The notes: generated by a model from the sequence alone, not told the origin. Counted from the first letter of the stretch, positions 1 through 8,580 are shown. The stretch is 24,832 bases of DNA from an uncultured Bacteroidales bacterium (GCA_946406095.1 CAMJJO010000012.1:1-24832); one strand, 5' to 3'. Numbers and translations are program-made.

Positions 1-238
1 GGAGATCTACTCCGGACTTGAGATAGAGCGAGCCGCTGAGGAAATCCCCTCCGGAAAGAATCAGACGGCCCCCGCCCCGGGCGGAAATATAGTCTATCGC
101 AGCCTGCAGGGGAGCGGTGTCAAGGGTGGTGCCGTCAGCTTTGGCTCCGAAATCCGTTGCCAGAAAATCCTTTGCGGCTGAACTGACAGATACGGAAAGC
201 GTGAGTAGCAATACAAGGATGCCGCGTTGTACGTTCAT
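1..238 (-). CDS. GH28 family polygalacturonase-like enzyme, N-terminal part only (continues past the left edge)
   Basis: Seventy-nine codons are visible, from an ATG at 238-236 to the window edge. Residues 1-22 form a type I signal peptide (hydrophobic run LVLLLTLSVSV, then SSAA before KDF), so the enzyme is exported. The mature start carries the cap of the pectate lyase-like beta-helix: FGAKADGTTLDTAPLQAAID followed by a GGG turn and LSGGDFLSGSLYLKSGV. This pattern is typical of GH28 exo-/endo-polygalacturonases and related rhamnogalacturonan hydrolases, which cleave alpha-linked galacturonic acid in pectins. The catalytic aspartates lie beyond the edge, so activity and exact specificity cannot be judged. 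It follows the GH3 gene by 16 bases and is probably the next cistron of the same operon. A different Pectate_lyase_3-type enzyme remains possible. Confidence 0.8.
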   Translation of the reverse strand, partial: MNVQRGILVLLLTLSVSVSSAAKDFLATDFGAKADGTTLDTAPLQAAIDYISARGGGRLILSGGDFLSGSLYLKSGVDL

Positions 239-254
239 ACTACAAATTTAACTT

Positions 255-2540
255 TTAGTCACGTAAAATACAAAGCGGCAGACCCTGAAGATCTTCATCC
301 GCAGATGAAGAACCTATGAGGATAGTAAAATCGCCGGGTTCGACCTCCCATTTTTCGGCAGCACTCCAGCACTCCAGCATCTCCGGAGTGATCTCGAAAG
401 TGAGCTGCTTGCTTTCACCAGGCTCCAGGAAAACCTTCTGAACAGCCTTAAGTTCCTTGACCGGACGAGTCACTGAGCCATATTCATCACGGATATAAAG
501 CTGCACCGCCTCTGCACCGGCAACCTTGCCGCTATTGCGCAAAGTAACAGTAAGCTCCGCACAATCATCCGCATGCATCTCGCTCTTGTTCAGAGTGGGA
601 TTGAGATACTCGAAAGTAGTATAGCTCAGGCCGTATCCAAAAGGATAGAGAGGGGCGGATACTCCCAGTGCGAACTGACGGGAGTACTGTGAGTGCTTGT
701 GATTGTAGACGCATTGGATCTGGCCGGCGTTGCGTGGCATGGTAACCGGCAGTTTTCCGGAAGGGTTCACCAGACCGAAAAGAATCTCAGCAATGGCCTG
801 GCCACCCATCTGACCGGGCTCCCATGCATTCAGGATTGCATTTACGGAAGGATTCTCGGCTGCCCAGACCACTCCCAGGGCCCGGCCGCTCATAAGTATG
901 AGCACGGTCGGGCGACCGCTCGCCGCGACCGCTTCCAGCAGTTCCTGCTGGCGGCCGGGCAGGTCGATATTGTCGCGGTCGCAATTCTCGCCGCTGGTGC
1001 GTCCGAAGGCGGAATAACGCTGGGTGTTGTCTCCAAGAACGAGGATGTTCACATCCGCCTGGCGTGCCTTGGCCGCAGCCTGCCGGATGCTGGCATCATC
1101 CACGGCGGTCACCCTTCCGCGGAAGGTCATAGTGTCTATCTTCGCACCTGGGCAAACCGCCTTCAGGCCCTCGAATACGGTAATCACATCATCGTCATCC
1201 TGCGGCACCACCCAGTCCCCCAGAATCGTCTGGCTGTCGCAGTTCGGTCCGCACAGAAAAATGCGCGGTGAAGCAAAATGAAGCGGCAGTACGCCGTCAT
1301 TTTTAAGCAGGACAATACCCTCGCGGGCAGCTTCCAGCGAAGTCTGGCGATGTTCGGGAATGGCTGCAAATCCACGCTCCGAAGGAAGTTCGGGAATCGG
1401 ATTCTCGAAAAGCCCCAACTCGAACTTCGCCTTCAGAATCTTCCCCGCAGCCTCGTCGATACGCTTTTCGGGAATACGACCGCTGCGCACCCCGTCCAGC
1501 ACCGACTCGAAATAATCCGGCCCCTGCATATGCATGTCTATGCCAGCCTCCACGGAAACTTTGAAAGCCTCATCCAGGCTCGGCACCCAATGATGCATGC
1601 TATGCAGACGCTCGATATCCATCCAGTCGCTGACTACGAAACCGTCGAACCCCAGCTCATCCCTCAGCAGATCGTTCACCAGCCAGCTGTTTCCGTGGCA
1701 TGGGATGCCGTTGATTTCGTTATGCGCGGTCATCACTGTGGCCACATGCGCTTCTTCCACAGCCACCTTGAAGGGTGGCAGATGAAGCTCGCGCAATTTG
1801 CGTTCACTGATATCCATCGGGGATGCATTCAGGCCGCCGAAAGGCTCACCGCCGGCAATCAGGTGCTTGGCGCAGGCCATCACCTTGCCCTCGGAGTAAT
1901 TGCGCTCGCGCCCCTGGAGCCCCCAGATCATATACTTGCCCATCTGCGACACCAGCCATGGATCCTCGCCGAAGGTCTCTCCCATGCGCCCCCAACGGGC
2001 ATCGCGGGCAACATCCAGATTTGGCGAGAATGTCCAGACCATGCCGGTCTTGCGCATCTCTATGGCCGTTTGCGCCCCTATTTCCTCCATAATCTCCGGA
2101 CGGAAGGTGGATGCCAGGTTGATGTTGGTGGGGTATACCGTGCAGCCGGCACGCAAGCCGTTGCCATGAATGGCATCGATGCCGTAGAGCAGAGGAATGG
2201 CCAGGCGGGATTCGCTGGCGAGCACCTGTAGTGCGTGGGCCTCTTCACCGGTGAGCACGTGCATGAACGAACCCACCTTTCCTTCCCGGACGCGGTCTGC
2301 CAGATCGGGGTCTCCCAGATTCTCGTCGGACGCGTCTATGTTCTTGTATGGCGAGCCCTGGTCCGGCGGCACATAACAAGGGCCTACGTACTGGCACATC
2401 TGGCCAACCTTTTCTTCCAGGGTCATTTCCTTCAGGAGGAGTTTCACCCTCTTCTCCGCGGGCAGCGACGCATCGTGCCAATCGCCTGAAGAACAGGCGC
2501 TTGCGAGCACGATGACGGCTATCAAATAATATCTTTTCAT
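255..2540 (-). CDS. GH3 family beta-glycosidase lipoprotein (BglX-like beta-glucosidase or beta-xylosidase)
   Basis: This 761-residue protein has the complete GH3 plan: N-terminal TIM-barrel domain (about 30-370), alpha/beta sandwich domain (about 405-630) and C-terminal fibronectin III-like domain (about 655-750). The nucleophile is very likely Asp305 in FVVSDWMDIE. Other hallmarks are GIDAIHG (120-126), KHLIAGG (225-231), SGENCDRDNIDLPGRQ (516-531; its Glu518 sits where the acid/base is expected in BglX-like members), EPGQMGG and YPFGYGLSYTTFEY. Residues 1-16 end in ASAC, a lipoprotein signal with Cys16 as the lipidated residue. Family members release beta-linked glucose, xylose or related sugars from non-reducing ends; the exact sugar cannot be read here. 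Its ATG overlaps the GH31 stop codon by one base (TAATG), suggesting translational coupling. Confidence 0.95.
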   Translation of the reverse strand: MKRYYLIAVIVLASACSSGDWHDASLPAEKRVKLLLKEMTLEEKVGQMCQYVGPCYVPPDQGSPYKNIDASDENLGDPDLADRVREGKVGSFMHVLTGEEAHALQVLASESRLAIPLLYGIDAIHGNGLRAGCTVYPTNINLASTFRPEIMEEIGAQTAIEMRKTGMVWTFSPNLDVARDARWGRMGETFGEDPWLVSQMGKYMIWGLQGRERNYSEGKVMACAKHLIAGGEPFGGLNASPMDISERKLRELHLPPFKVAVEEAHVATVMTAHNEINGIPCHGNSWLVNDLLRDELGFDGFVVSDWMDIERLHSMHHWVPSLDEAFKVSVEAGIDMHMQGPDYFESVLDGVRSGRIPEKRIDEAAGKILKAKFELGLFENPIPELPSERGFAAIPEHRQTSLEAAREGIVLLKNDGVLPLHFASPRIFLCGPNCDSQTILGDWVVPQDDDDVITVFEGLKAVCPGAKIDTMTFRGRVTAVDDASIRQAAAKARQADVNILVLGDNTQRYSAFGRTSGENCDRDNIDLPGRQQELLEAVAASGRPTVLILMSGRALGVVWAAENPSVNAILNAWEPGQMGGQAIAEILFGLVNPSGKLPVTMPRNAGQIQCVYNHKHSQYSRQFALGVSAPLYPFGYGLSYTTFEYLNPTLNKSEMHADDCAELTVTLRNSGKVAGAEAVQLYIRDEYGSVTRPVKELKAVQKVFLEPGESKQLTFEITPEMLECWSAAEKWEVEPGDFTILIGSSSADEDLQGLPLCILRD

Positions 2541-4924
2541 TACAGCTGGATTTTCAATTTGAGCCCTTCACGGATGGGTGTCTTCACGGACGGGACCTTG
2601 AGGGTATTGTCCTCCCATGTCCAGTCCTTGGTCTTTACACCGTTCACCAGAACCTTCCGCGGTTTGGAAGTGCAACGGACCTCGAAAGCATAGTTGCGGG
2701 CCTCGGGGATGCCATTGTAGCTGCCTTCCACGGGGTTCACCGTAATATCGGCGGCCTTCCCTTCCTGGCGGCATTCGAACAAGGTCGAGGAAATTGCCCC
2801 GTTCTCATACTCGTAGCTCTCGCCGTCATCTTCGTACATGGTGAAACTGCTCTCTCCGTGAGGATATACTTTAATTATAAAGTCGGTCTGGGGCTTGCTG
2901 CCGATGAACTCCACTTCCGGCTGGGTGGGCACTATGGCGCCGTTGCGCACGAAGAACTGCCCTGCCCGGTTGTAGGGAAGCTCGCGGGTGACCACCTCTC
3001 CCTTGCTGTTCACAAGTTCGTCCGTCCAGACGTTGATCCACTCGCCTGCGGGGAGGTAAATGTCGTTGCTATAGGCACTTACGCAGTACTGATGGCCAAA
3101 CATATATTGCAGGGCCATGTCGTCGCAGTTGCGGTCGTCCGGGAATTCCAGAGGCATCGAACGCACCATGGGCATTCCGGTAAGAGCACCCTCAAGTGCA
3201 TTGGAATAGATGTAGGGAATGAACTGGTAGCGGAGGTTGACGTAGAACTTGTACATCTCCTTCTCCACCCCGGAATAATAGAACGGCTGCATCATGCTGA
3301 ACCAGCTGTTCACCTGCACCCAGGGGAGGAAAATGCCGAAATGCAGGCCCTGCATCTCCTGCTCGCGGGGAACGCTCATCACGTCGCAGCTCAGATTCAT
3401 GAATCCGCTCATTCCAAGGTTGTGCTGGTCGTAGAGGGCAATAAGACCGCCGCCATTGTCGCCGCTGTTTGCGGCGGTCCAGTGCTGGGTTCCGGCCCAT
3501 CCGCCACAGTAGTGATGCCAGCTGCGCTTGCCGGTGTGCCTGCGGGTCATCGAGGCCACCTGCTTCACGAGCAGGACCTGGTTCAGGTTATGCATCTCCT
3601 TGTCGGTCAAGCCGTTATAGTATTTCCAGGAAGGATGCTCGTCGATGGTGCGGGCAGGATCCAGTTTGAATCCGTCCACTCCCATATCCATGAAGTTGGT
3701 CAGATGGTCCGGCCAGTGTTCCAGCCCGGACTGTGCACGCCCTTCGCGCTCGGCGATCAGGTCTTCTTCTATGATGCTGTGGTCATATTCCTCGCATAGC
3801 CAGAGGCCGAGGTGGATGCCCATGCTCCTGAGCTTGCCCACGAACAGGCGGGGATAGAACTTCTTGGGCATCTTGTCCTGCAGCCAGTAGGGCTCGGGAG
3901 AGAACTTGTCGTAATTCCACCTCTTTTGGGTGGAGAAGTCGTAGCGTTTCTCCATCCACTGAGGCTCCAGCCAGAAGAGGTCCACGGGCACTCCCATCTG
4001 GCGGAAATTGGCGGCGTCGGAAAGGATGGCCCACTGGTCTTCCCGCATATTCGGGCCGAATGCAAAGCCGTAGGCCCACTTGGGGAGCACATAGGTGCGG
4101 CCGGTAATCTGGGTGTAGAGATCCAGGATAGAGGGCATATCCGTGCCGAGCATCAGGTAGAAGTCCGCTATATCGGCGGTGTTGTAGATATTGAAGCGTT
4201 CGGGGTCGGTGCAGCCAACGTCGAAATGGCATTTGCGGGTGGTGTTGTCGAAGATTCCCCATCCGCGGGAGCTCATCATGAAGGGCATGGGAATCTCGGT
4301 ATGCTGGTAAGCCGTCCACATCCGGAGCATCTCACCACGATGCTGGATATGCTCGCGGGAAGTGCTGCCTCCGCCGTAGAAGCGCTCGCCGTCCTCCATG
4401 CTTATGGAGATGATGCTGGCGTGGTCGGGATCCCCGGCTTCGGCAGTGTCACGCTTGTTCTTGCCGTTGGTGTCGTCCCCTATGATGCCGTCGTTCTTGG
4501 CAACCACAAGGCTGCCGAACTTGTCTATGACCGCCTCTGCAAGCGCTTTGACCTCGGGGCTGCCGGGCTCGCGGAAGAGTATATCCCGCACTATCACCTT
4601 GCCGGAAGCGTCCTTAAGTGTGACGGCGCCGTTGGAAAGGGCTACGCTCAGAGTACCCTTGGCAGTCTTGAAACTGATGGTTTCGTTAAGAGCTGTAGTA
4701 TGGACTTTCACATCTCCCCAGTCGGTCTTCACCACCCCATAGCGGTTGAGCAGGGCCTCTGGGAAACTGTTCTGGGTGGAAATGCTGATACGGAAGATAT
4801 CGTCCTTGCAGAATTCTACTGCCATCGTGAGGCCATTGTCCAGTTTGATTTTATGAACAGGCTTTGCCGCCAGAGTGATTGCGGCACATGCAGCCATGGC
4901 GAGAATCAAAAAGAATCTTTTCAT
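2540..4924 (-). CDS. GH31 family alpha-glycosidase (alpha-xylosidase/alpha-glucosidase-like), divergent active-site motifs
   Basis: This 794-residue protein starts with a type I signal peptide (residues 1-20, ending TLAA before KPVHK), so it is probably periplasmic. It shows the N-terminal GH31 beta-sandwich with RFYGGGSTSR (181-190), the catalytic barrel starting near YVLPKWAYGFAFGP (278-291), and C-terminal sandwich domains with the DUF5110-like FTMYEDDGESYEYENG (694-709). The probable nucleophile is Asp422 in GVDGFKLDPART and the probable acid/base is Asp489 in TAANSGDNGGG. Usual family signatures such as KLDEGE or WLDMNE, LTRAG.AG.QR and GADIGGF appear here as KLDPART, HYCGGWAGTQHW and SCDVMS, so it belongs to a divergent branch. 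GH31 enzymes release alpha-linked glucose, xylose, galactose or sulfoquinovose; the substrate is unassigned. It lies 10 bases after the CxxCH lipoprotein gene and its stop overlaps the GH3 start. Confidence 0.92.
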   Translation of the reverse strand: MKRFFLILAMAACAAITLAAKPVHKIKLDNGLTMAVEFCKDDIFRISISTQNSFPEALLNRYGVVKTDWGDVKVHTTALNETISFKTAKGTLSVALSNGAVTLKDASGKVIVRDILFREPGSPEVKALAEAVIDKFGSLVVAKNDGIIGDDTNGKNKRDTAEAGDPDHASIISISMEDGERFYGGGSTSREHIQHRGEMLRMWTAYQHTEIPMPFMMSSRGWGIFDNTTRKCHFDVGCTDPERFNIYNTADIADFYLMLGTDMPSILDLYTQITGRTYVLPKWAYGFAFGPNMREDQWAILSDAANFRQMGVPVDLFWLEPQWMEKRYDFSTQKRWNYDKFSPEPYWLQDKMPKKFYPRLFVGKLRSMGIHLGLWLCEEYDHSIIEEDLIAEREGRAQSGLEHWPDHLTNFMDMGVDGFKLDPARTIDEHPSWKYYNGLTDKEMHNLNQVLLVKQVASMTRRHTGKRSWHHYCGGWAGTQHWTAANSGDNGGGLIALYDQHNLGMSGFMNLSCDVMSVPREQEMQGLHFGIFLPWVQVNSWFSMMQPFYYSGVEKEMYKFYVNLRYQFIPYIYSNALEGALTGMPMVRSMPLEFPDDRNCDDMALQYMFGHQYCVSAYSNDIYLPAGEWINVWTDELVNSKGEVVTRELPYNRAGQFFVRNGAIVPTQPEVEFIGSKPQTDFIIKVYPHGESSFTMYEDDGESYEYENGAISSTLFECRQEGKAADITVNPVEGSYNGIPEARNYAFEVRCTSKPRKVLVNGVKTKDWTWEDNTLKVPSVKTPIREGLKLKIQL

Positions 4925-4934
4925 TATGTGTGTA

Positions 4935-6377
4935 TTATTCAGCCGGTTTGATGTCTGTGCCTCCGGAATTTCTGATGACGTTGAGAAGCCTGCGCTTGTT
5001 CAAGTCCACTTCGCCAGTCATAAATTGGGGTAGATTATACGAGAACATGAGTTTCTTATAGTATTCCACGGGATTTCTCTGCGGAAGCAGGAAGGGTTTC
5101 GTGGCATTGCCATTTTCGTCTATGTGGGAGAAGTAGAGCTTCGTGTAGAGCCCGTCATCCCTGCGGGAACTGAATACCATCCAGCGGCTGTTCGAACTCC
5201 ATGTGTGGAAACTGTCCACGCTGTCGGAGTTGACGGCATCCATCGGTGCGGCCTTTCCGGTGGCCAGGTCTAAGAGCCACAGGTCGGCATCCTGATGCCA
5301 GATGGAGAAATTGCCGTATTCATGAAGGGTGAAGCAAAGATACTTTCCGTCCGGAGAAACCCTGGGGAACGAAGCGCTTTTTCCCATTGCAGGGGCGTCG
5401 AATACCGTTTCCAGGGCATCCCCGAAGGTTCTGGTAGCGGCATCGAAGGCTATTCGCTTGATGGCGTATTTCGCGTGATTGTACTGATCCGGCATAGGCG
5501 ACACCGCTTCTGCACTGCAGAAATAAAGCCACTTGCCATCCGGAGAAAAGTAAGGGAAGGTCTCGAAATACTCTGCCGACTTGGTCAGCGGCGACCACAG
5601 CACCTCATGCCTTCCGGTGTCGTAGACAACCACATCCGAGGCTTCGTCGTAGACTTCGATCCTGTTGGGGCCTCCCGCGTGGAACACCTGCAAGGTCTTG
5701 TTCACGGAAAACGCGACCATATCCTCTTTCGGATGCCATGCTGGATACACCAGGGCGCTGATGGTGGAATCAGTCTTGGTGTTGAGTTTCTCCAGGATAT
5801 CTCCATTGGCTAGTATGGTGCCACCGAATGCGGCTCGGACGTGAAAGACGAATTTGGAAGGATCACCCCACGAAGGCGTATGGCAGTTCATACAGTTGCC
5901 CCCGGTGAGCGTATTCTCCATTATGGCACTCTGGCGGTATGAGGTAAGATCCCTCTGGTAGATGCCCATCTGCTGCCATCCCTGATAGCCCGGAGGTATC
6001 AGCCGGTAGGACACATACGGATCTATTTCATCCTCGCTGACATAAATGCAGAACGGATCGAAAGACATCCACTGCCCATCCCTTTTTACTTGAACCGAGA
6101 CTGTTATGCTGCCGCTGGCAAGCAGCCTTTTCCACTGGCTGCGCCTGAACAGGACGGCGCCGTTTCTCGAGTGAACCTTCTCACCGTTTGCAAACACGCG
6201 GCAGGGCTCATCGCCTAGATAGACAAAGTCGAGGGGAGCTATCACCGGTGGCACTGTCACCCCGGTATAATCCGGCTCTATAGGAGGCAGCCCGGCAATC
6301 CCGGGCAGATTCCCATCGACCCGGCTGCAGGCAGCCAAGGACAGAAGTATCGAAAGTGCTGTTATTAATCTTCTCAT
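4935..6377 (-). CDS. lipoprotein with a CxxCH haem-type motif and PD40/TolB-like beta-propeller repeats
   Basis: The chosen start is the ATG at 6377-6375, giving 480 residues with a clear lipoprotein signal (MRRLITALSILLSLAAC, lipid Cys17). A longer reading frame up to 6515 would bury this signal and overlap the upstream gene, so it is rejected. The ATG overlaps the upstream stop as ATGA. Residues 18-150 form an uncharacterised beta-rich region. Residues 162-166 are CMNCH, the covalent haem c attachment pattern, in the context TGGNCMNCHTPSWGDP. From about residue 205 there are propeller-like repeats: YPAWHPKEDMVAFS, FPYFSPDGKWLYF, FPRVSPDGKYLCF and FHTWSSNSRWMVFSS. Such proteins are found in Bacteroidota but no precise function is known to me. 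Haem binding is inferred from one motif; a metal site or a structural pair of cysteines is possible. Its place in a hydrolase operon suggests a periplasmic or envelope role linked to glycan use. Confidence 0.85.
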   Translation of the reverse strand: MRRLITALSILLSLAACSRVDGNLPGIAGLPPIEPDYTGVTVPPVIAPLDFVYLGDEPCRVFANGEKVHSRNGAVLFRRSQWKRLLASGSITVSVQVKRDGQWMSFDPFCIYVSEDEIDPYVSYRLIPPGYQGWQQMGIYQRDLTSYRQSAIMENTLTGGNCMNCHTPSWGDPSKFVFHVRAAFGGTILANGDILEKLNTKTDSTISALVYPAWHPKEDMVAFSVNKTLQVFHAGGPNRIEVYDEASDVVVYDTGRHEVLWSPLTKSAEYFETFPYFSPDGKWLYFCSAEAVSPMPDQYNHAKYAIKRIAFDAATRTFGDALETVFDAPAMGKSASFPRVSPDGKYLCFTLHEYGNFSIWHQDADLWLLDLATGKAAPMDAVNSDSVDSFHTWSSNSRWMVFSSRRDDGLYTKLYFSHIDENGNATKPFLLPQRNPVEYYKKLMFSYNLPQFMTGEVDLNKRRLLNVIRNSGGTDIKPAE

Positions 6378-8053
6378 ATCTGTACGGCTGTCAGGTAGTA
6401 CCAAAAAGATCCGCGGAAACGCCCCGGGGCCTTGCCTCCATTCTGCATCGATGCCTGCTTGAAATCCTCGAAACGCCTGATGGTCTCGTGGGTGACTCCG
6501 TGAGACAGGCACCATTCCTCATCGAAATAATAGAGATTGCCCACGTTCCTCAAATACTCGCTTTGGAAGAGAACCGCCTCCTGGACATTGTCCGGAAGTG
6601 ACTGGAGGGCAGGGCTCCCATAGAAACGGTTGACAATCTGGCAGACCGAATTCATATCTTTGGCCAGCATCAGGAAACTGAGGGCATAATCCATCGCACG
6701 TTTGTCTGACGGGTTGCTTTCCAGTATCCGGTAAAGCTCGGTCATAGGGTCTCCGTACATGGCAAACCCGCTGTCGGGGAAGCTTTTGCGCTTCGGTCCA
6801 AGGAAGGAATCATCTTCCACTGCTTCATCATTCCACAGGAAATGGCGCTGCTGCCTGGCCCAAGCGCGGTAGTGAGGCGCCTTTTCCAGGAGAGTCAGGT
6901 ATTTGTCGGCGACTCCGTAAGATCCCCGCAGGATTTCTATGACCGCGTTCATTTTAAGCATCGCAGGGCAGAATCCGTTCAGGGACTGGAGAATGTTGAA
7001 AGCCACATCCTGAGCGGCGGCGATATTGCCCATGGCGAACATCGTATGAGCCTGAGTCACGTCGATACTCCGCTCTTTGTGGGCAATGACTAGGGAGATC
7101 GGGCCGCGCTGGTCGTATTTGAAAAGATCCTCGCAGAGCTTTCCCTTGTAGGACAGGGCCATATTCAGATAATTGGCGGTCAGCGGACGCCATTCCGCCT
7201 TTTTGCAGCATTTGATTAGACCGTCCCAATCTTCATTTACCGTAAAGTGCTCGAACTGATAAAGGGCAGAAGTGTAGTCTGTGCAGTATTTGCCGGCGAT
7301 GCGCTTGCTCACCGGGAGAAAAGCAATCAGCGACGCGCAGGCTATGGCGAGGCAAAGCCCCTTTCTGGGAGAAAGCAGCCGGAAAAGCCCGGAGATAAGC
7401 GCAACTGCCGGAATAGCGATCCAGGGAGCCCAATGCACGAACGGCATCGGAGCGTCGAGGTCGTAGAACAAGGCGGGAGTGAGTGCAGTATTCAATGTCG
7501 GAACCCAGGCGAAGGCGTATGCCGCGAACGCGCAGGCGAAAGCGACAGGGATGCTGGATGCGGAAGAGAATCTGCCCTTGAGACAATCGTCCAGGAAGGC
7601 AGTGACAGCGAAAACAATTGCTGCCGGCCCTGCGGCAAAATACAGGAAGACTGTAATTACGACAGCCCGCCAGGCTCTGCCGGATTCAAGCTTGATATAC
7701 CAGGCCAGTGCGCCCAGGCACAGCATCCAGGACACCACTGCATCGAAGTGCAGGGCACCGTCGGTAATGCAGGCACCCATCAGCAGCGCCGGCACCAGGC
7801 AAAGCGGGAGCAAGCCCCAGTCGGAGGCGGATCTGCGGAATGCAAGCCAGGTAATGAAGGCAGATGCTGCAAGAAGGATTGAAACAAGCACGCACGCGAG
7901 CGCCGGATTCCAGAAGAACTGGACAATGAAACGGCCGATCAGTGTAGACAGACCGCCTACTTTGAACAGAACTCCGGCAATGTATGCTTTATCGAAGAGG
8001 AACAGTTGCTGCTGTTCCCTGTAAGCGAGTATATAGGGCAAGCCGGTTATCAT
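6374..8053 (-). CDS. multi-pass inner-membrane protein with a helical-repeat C-terminal half (DUF6057-like)
   Basis: This 559-residue protein has about seven hydrophobic segments in its first half (roughly 51-72, 79-97, 103-120, 128-153, 167-185, 207-224, 231-248). The C-terminal half from about residue 255 is soluble and helical, resembling tetratricopeptide-type repeats (for example ENDWDGLIKC-like and AAQDVAFNILQSL segments). The early sequence YREQQQLFLFDKAY and the overall plan recall the Bacteroidota family DUF6057; I assign it by recall of that pattern, not by a search. No enzyme motif is evident. The start at 8053 is the only usable one: an in-frame stop lies nine codons upstream. Its stop overlaps the start of the CxxCH lipoprotein by four bases, so the two products probably work together or are made in fixed ratio. 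Confidence 0.82.
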   Translation of the reverse strand: MITGLPYILAYREQQQLFLFDKAYIAGVLFKVGGLSTLIGRFIVQFFWNPALACVLVSILLAASAFITWLAFRRSASDWGLLPLCLVPALLMGACITDGALHFDAVVSWMLCLGALAWYIKLESGRAWRAVVITVFLYFAAGPAAIVFAVTAFLDDCLKGRFSSASSIPVAFACAFAAYAFAWVPTLNTALTPALFYDLDAPMPFVHWAPWIAIPAVALISGLFRLLSPRKGLCLAIACASLIAFLPVSKRIAGKYCTDYTSALYQFEHFTVNEDWDGLIKCCKKAEWRPLTANYLNMALSYKGKLCEDLFKYDQRGPISLVIAHKERSIDVTQAHTMFAMGNIAAAQDVAFNILQSLNGFCPAMLKMNAVIEILRGSYGVADKYLTLLEKAPHYRAWARQQRHFLWNDEAVEDDSFLGPKRKSFPDSGFAMYGDPMTELYRILESNPSDKRAMDYALSFLMLAKDMNSVCQIVNRFYGSPALQSLPDNVQEAVLFQSEYLRNVGNLYYFDEEWCLSHGVTHETIRRFEDFKQASMQNGGKAPGRFRGSFWYYLTAVQI

Positions 8054-8077
8054 CTTGTCCCAAAGATACCGCTTTTT

Positions 8078-8524
8078 TTAGAAAGAATCAACAGGTTCGG
8101 ATATGCCCAGGAAGTAGGCATATTGATTTGGTCCGTTGGCAATGATTCTGTCGCAGTATTCCTTTTTGCCCTGTGCGTCAAGATAGCGGGCGCCTGCGAT
8201 ATTGTCGAGATAAACGGGTTTTCCGGAAGATGAGGAAAGGAAATTGTCCCGCACGAATATATACCTCACGGTTTCAGACAGTTTCTTGCCGGAAGCATCC
8301 GGAGCCGAAGCCCGGCACTGGAGAACGCAGATGCTGTCGCAGTCGTAAATCGCTTCGATATCGGTGATGGTGGGTGCTCCGACCGTTCCCATATACTGCG
8401 TCATAGCAAGTTCCAGCCTGTGCGGGAAATATTTTGTCGCTTCCTTATAGAGACTGCCTCTGGATGAATTGCAGCCAGAAAGAATGAAAAGGAGCGGAAG
8501 GCAGATCAACAAAAATTTTCTCAT
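8078..8524 (-). CDS. small lipoprotein of unknown function
   Basis: This 148-residue protein has a textbook lipoprotein signal, MRKFLLICLPLLFILSGC, with lipid Cys18. The mature part shows mixed alpha/beta character with a DCDSICVLQCRASAPD segment and a VRYIFVRDNF strand; no family is recognised. It starts just after a hairpin terminator that closes the SusCD unit and ends 24 bases before the DUF6057-like membrane gene, so it looks like the first cistron of the downstream hydrolase block. The pattern of a short stress- or envelope-type lipoprotein next to a membrane protein suggests an accessory role, but this is a guess from position only. Confidence 0.8.
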   Translation of the reverse strand: MRKFLLICLPLLFILSGCNSSRGSLYKEATKYFPHRLELAMTQYMGTVGAPTITDIEAIYDCDSICVLQCRASAPDASGKKLSETVRYIFVRDNFLSSSSGKPVYLDNIAGARYLDAQGKKEYCDRIIANGPNQYAYFLGISEPVDSF

Positions 8525-8526
8525 AT

Positions 8527-8563
8527 ATAATTATAAAGGACCGGCCCCTTTCAGAGCCGGTCC
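8527..8563 (-). terminator. Rho-independent terminator after the minus-strand SusCD genes
   Basis: A perfect 8-base-pair stem, GGACCGGC (8538-8545) with GCCGGTCC (8556-8563), encloses a 10-base loop. Read on the minus strand it lies 17 bases after the SusD stop codon and is followed by TTTATAATTATAT, an imperfect U-rich tail. It sits directly before the start codon of the small lipoprotein, with no separate promoter box visible between them. It may therefore act as a partial terminator that lowers expression of the hydrolase block relative to the transport genes. Confidence 0.75.
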
Positions 8564-8580
8564 GTAAAGAGTATCAACTA

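Noticed and set aside
243..250. An exact TAnnTTTG box (TAAATTTG on the minus strand) just before the GH28 start
   Set aside because: It lies five bases from the start codon, leaving essentially no leader, and within a 16-base gap in a tight operon; chance occurrence is more likely than a leaderless promoter.
6378..6515. An N-terminal extension of the CxxCH lipoprotein
   Set aside because: It would hide a textbook lipoprotein signal peptide and overlap the DUF6057-like gene by about 140 bases; the ATG at 6377 with a four-base overlap is far more likely.
8053..8080. Readthrough fusion of the small lipoprotein with the membrane protein, since both are in the same frame
   Set aside because: A TAA stop separates them, the membrane protein has its own ATG nine codons later, and both have complete N-terminal features.
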